DNA from: G963662605 sp963667005 | GTDB taxonomy: Bacteria > Bacteroidota > Ignavibacteria > Ignavibacteriales > Ignavibacteriaceae | Direction of reading: 5' to 3' | DNA: 64,000 bases | NCBI GenBank assembly: GCA_963667005.1 | Contig: OY762937.1 | Location: 3,472,001 to 3,536,000 of the forward strand | Part shown: in pieces, positions 62,801 through 64,000 of the stretch | Layout: each line of letters opens with the position of its first letter | Position numbering within the stretch: position 1 is the stretch's first letter | The notes under the pieces: model-generated | The model's database searches: none | What the model saw: the letters and a program-made list of their open reading frames with translations, nothing else | What the model was told of the DNA's origin: nothing | Translations under genes and position numbers: made by a program

Positions 62801-64000
62801 GAATCTATCATCTATGGAGCGTTCTATACCGGCAGCGCATGGCTAAATGTTGGAAATGTCAATACATCAAGTCATTATTTCACAACACCGAACCTGGATA
62901 AATTCGGTGATTTTACTTGCGCTGATGGATCAGTTGTTCCGAGTTCTCCAATTATTACCACATCCGCGACAGGAATTTATTTCGGCCGCGTTGATATGGG
63001 CACCAATTCAACTGAAAGAACATTCAGTGTTACTGGCTATTATCTGAGCCCAGCTGCTGATAATATAACCGTAACAGCACCGTCACATTTCGAGGTATCC
63101 TTAACCAGCGGATCAGGTTTTGCCTCTTCCGTACAGATACCTTATACAAGCAACAACTTATCAACAACCACTATCTATGTTCATTTTGTTGCTCCGACAG
63201 TGTCCGCAGCAACAATGTATTCGGGCACATTGACTGTATCCGGAGGTGGAGCGGCTTCACAAAACGTTTCATTAAGCGGCAAAAGCACCGTTCCAAATTC
63301 CGCACTTGGTGCGAATTTGGTTGTCGCTGCAGATGGAAGCGGAGATTACACCACGATCCAGGCTGCAGTCAATGCGATCCCGACAAGTCATGCGGGCATC
63401 AGTCCGTATGTTGTCTTTATTCGTCAAGGCTGGTATCATGAAAAAGTTACTATACCCTCTTCTATTAGCGATATCAAATTCATCGGAGAAGAAAGAGATT
63501 CAACAATACTTGATTACGACGATTACGTAGGTAAGAACGGTCTTGGCACCAGCACTTGCCAAACGCTTCAAATCAATTCAAGCAACGTAACCTTTCAAAC
63601 TATGACCATTCAGGATACCGTTACTGTTGAAAGAGCAGTTGCCGTTAACATCGGTTCAGCAGTGGACAAAGTTAAATTCCTTAATTGTAATCTTTATGGA
63701 CATCAGGACACATACTACTTGTGGAATTGTTACCGCGTCTACCATAAGAACTGTAAAATCACCGGCTCTGTGGATTTTATCTTTGGTAATGGTATCGCAG
63801 TGTTCGACAGTTGTAGTATTGTCGTCAATCGAAACGGCGGTTGTGTTACTGCAGCAAGTACAGGCTCAAATTTGAAATACGGTATTGTATTCAGGCACTG
63901 TACTCTTTCAAGCGACTCGCTCGGATTTGACGGTAATCCTGTCAGTACGTTCTATCTTGGCCGTCCTTGGCAGAACAATCCAAGAACAGTATATCTACAA
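59840..64000 (+). CDS. Giant secreted multidomain pectin methylesterase (3' end outside window)
   Basis: An open frame of 1387 codons from the ATG at 59840 (AAGGA upstream) to the window edge. The signal peptide (LLFLLFAIVYPLGKMYSQ) is followed by a jelly-roll-like domain (25-210) and two fibronectin-like repeats of about 100 residues (215-413), each ending in TYxVRAYATNS. A long Gly/Thr/Ser-rich right-handed-helix-like region (415-880) resembles autotransporter adhesins. An Ig-like domain (1037-1150) comes before a CE8 pectinesterase domain from about 1155. That domain shows GHQDTYYL (acid Asp1290), GSVDFIFGNG (nucleophile Asp1312) and LGRPW (Arg1375, Trp1377). The oxyanion glutamine of the QAVAL motif is replaced (VERAVAV, Arg1265). 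It removes methyl groups from pectin outside the cell. A T9SS tail is expected beyond the edge. Confidence 0.9.
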   Translation, partial: MRKLTLLFLLFAIVYPLGKMYSQTSVTATWNLYMNSSKVYDLTGSTSPSGNITAANASWNTSYLSSSGHGSTSAGSSYGLMLSFCNAVISKTITTASNTNIYEEFAIAPSAGKKFNASSISMYVGSVGGNGIRENVCISTDGFATSTQLNTATISATGTSMTLVSLTIPTSISVSAGQSLRARVYFWYNATTMTVTGKYPLTQGVNIKGTATDATAPVVSTSTISGIATTSASCGGTITDNGGDAVTARGVCWSTSANPTISDSFTSDGTGTGTFTSSITGLTSGLTYHVRAYATNSIGTGYGADSTFTTLAGVSLPTVTTAAISNITVNSASGGGNATSDGGASITAKGICYSRWGTPTVDSAHTSDGTGTGSFTSSLTGLSGGTTYYVRAYATNSVGTAYGDQVSFGTPITYYNKAASDISQASNWGTNTDGSGTSPADFTGMNATYNVINAGATLASSLTVSATGSKILVGDGTNAVSLTIPSANPFTGTVDVANNATLNLQTTSGLTLGTLNAGSTVNYDGSNALTIIAANYGNLASTNDAGAARTFSTSGTISVAGNFTAGSATYTVASSTVTLNGASTQTVNGGTFNNLNVNNSASVPSGYTLTLASGGTLAIASSKTLTVNGTLDNKSANAVTLTGSLVVSSTGEYWADAAGNKLPAATYSSGSTLRILNTLDGTQGFQINVGGNVVINSPGALGAWTKGNSATYTIGGDLTLTDGIFNNGNGGSSRTVVVNGNAYINGGEYDVAGASTNATTQTFTVKGNLVVSGGTLYASNNTTSGTVGTINVGGNLVHTGGVLGNGTSAVGGKIVFNGSASQSIATTGFSNGPTIVLNNTATGIGVTLASDVTIDNALTLTSGILGLGSYNLTLGASATNSGSSSSSFIYPNGSGQLRKAVTTPVTGYTLPLGDYIATAEYAPISVNISADAYSSAYVYATTTRSKHPNNSSATDYLNRYWSVNGSGFTNPVYSGTFTYPAADVQGTESIIYGAFYTGSAWLNVGNVNTSSHYFTTPNLDKFGDFTCADGSVVPSSPIITTSATGIYFGRVDMGTNSTERTFSVTGYYLSPAADNITVTAPSHFEVSLTSGSGFASSVQIPYTSNNLSTTTIYVHFVAPTVSAATMYSGTLTVSGGGAASQNVSLSGKSTVPNSALGANLVVAADGSGDYTTIQAAVNAIPTSHAGISPYVVFIRQGWYHEKVTIPSSISDIKFIGEERDSTILDYDDYVGKNGLGTSTCQTLQINSSNVTFQTMTIQDTVTVERAVAVNIGSAVDKVKFLNCNLYGHQDTYYLWNCYRVYHKNCKITGSVDFIFGNGIAVFDSCSIVVNRNGGCVTAASTGSNLKYGIVFRHCTLSSDSLGFDGNPVSTFYLGRPWQNNPRTVYLQ

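Noticed and set aside
1..64000. tRNA, rRNA, CRISPR arrays, insertion sequences, prophage genes
   Set aside because: Spacers were read on both strands and none showed a cloverleaf, regular repeat-spacer array, transposase or phage module; absence is by eye only and a covariance-model scan would be decisive.

Overview
The window reads as a contiguous chromosome segment from a Bacteroidota/FCB-group bacterium, most likely of the Ignavibacteria type. Several secreted proteins end in a type IX secretion (T9SS) sorting tail of the YPNPFNPTT...LPSGIYFY...KKMLLIK form that is common in that lineage. There is a PorW/SprE-like TPR lipoprotein, a menaquinone methyltransferase, and a standard bacterial housekeeping set. 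This assignment is inference from protein features; no database was searched. No rRNA, tRNA, CRISPR array, transposase or phage gene was recognised.

Layout. 1-5514: the C-terminal part of a Ca2+-type P-type ATPase (its start lies before the window), a secreted GH15-like protein, and a CusS-like histidine kinase. 5632-11585: a minus-strand operon secA, glnB (PII), PorW-like lipoprotein. 11678-15623: menaquinone methyltransferase, PAP2 protein, rsmA, ROK sugar kinase, thioesterase. 15687-20536: an Ig-like lipoprotein, then two tandem FG-GAP proteins with T9SS tails plus the tail remnant of a probable third copy. 20778-32465: a minus-strand run of housekeeping genes (TrmH-type methyltransferase, DUF971, holA, two cyclophilins, uppP, an outer-membrane protein, a flippase-like protein, lolA, ftsK, comB, gcvT, fructose-6-phosphate aldolase). 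32565-43596: RNase G/E and the classical rimP-nusA-infB-rbfA-truB-ribF-rpsO-pnp cluster. A terminator-like hairpin sits between the predicted promoter and rimP.

43664-47877: a secreted GH27-like glycosidase with duplicated CBM-like modules and a T9SS tail, an AlkZ-like DNA glycosylase, and an RRM RNA-binding protein. 48057-56420: a surface-polysaccharide block (WbqC, DegT aminotransferase, GT-C glycosyltransferase, Wzx-type flippase, UDP-galactopyranose-mutase-like flavoprotein, TMTC-like membrane protein with TPRs). 56545-64000: a LytS/LytTR-type signalling operon in which the second 'kinase' has lost its phosphoacceptor histidine and ATP-binding boxes. It is followed by a very large secreted multidomain protein whose C-terminal part is a pectin methylesterase and which runs off the window end.

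Together the accessory genes suggest a heterotroph that exports carbohydrate-active and adhesive proteins through the Sec and T9SS routes. The most unusual items are the kinase/pseudokinase/LytTR operon beside the giant pectinesterase, the paralogous FG-GAP proteins with exchanged sorting tails, and the predicted leader attenuator of the rimP-nusA operon.
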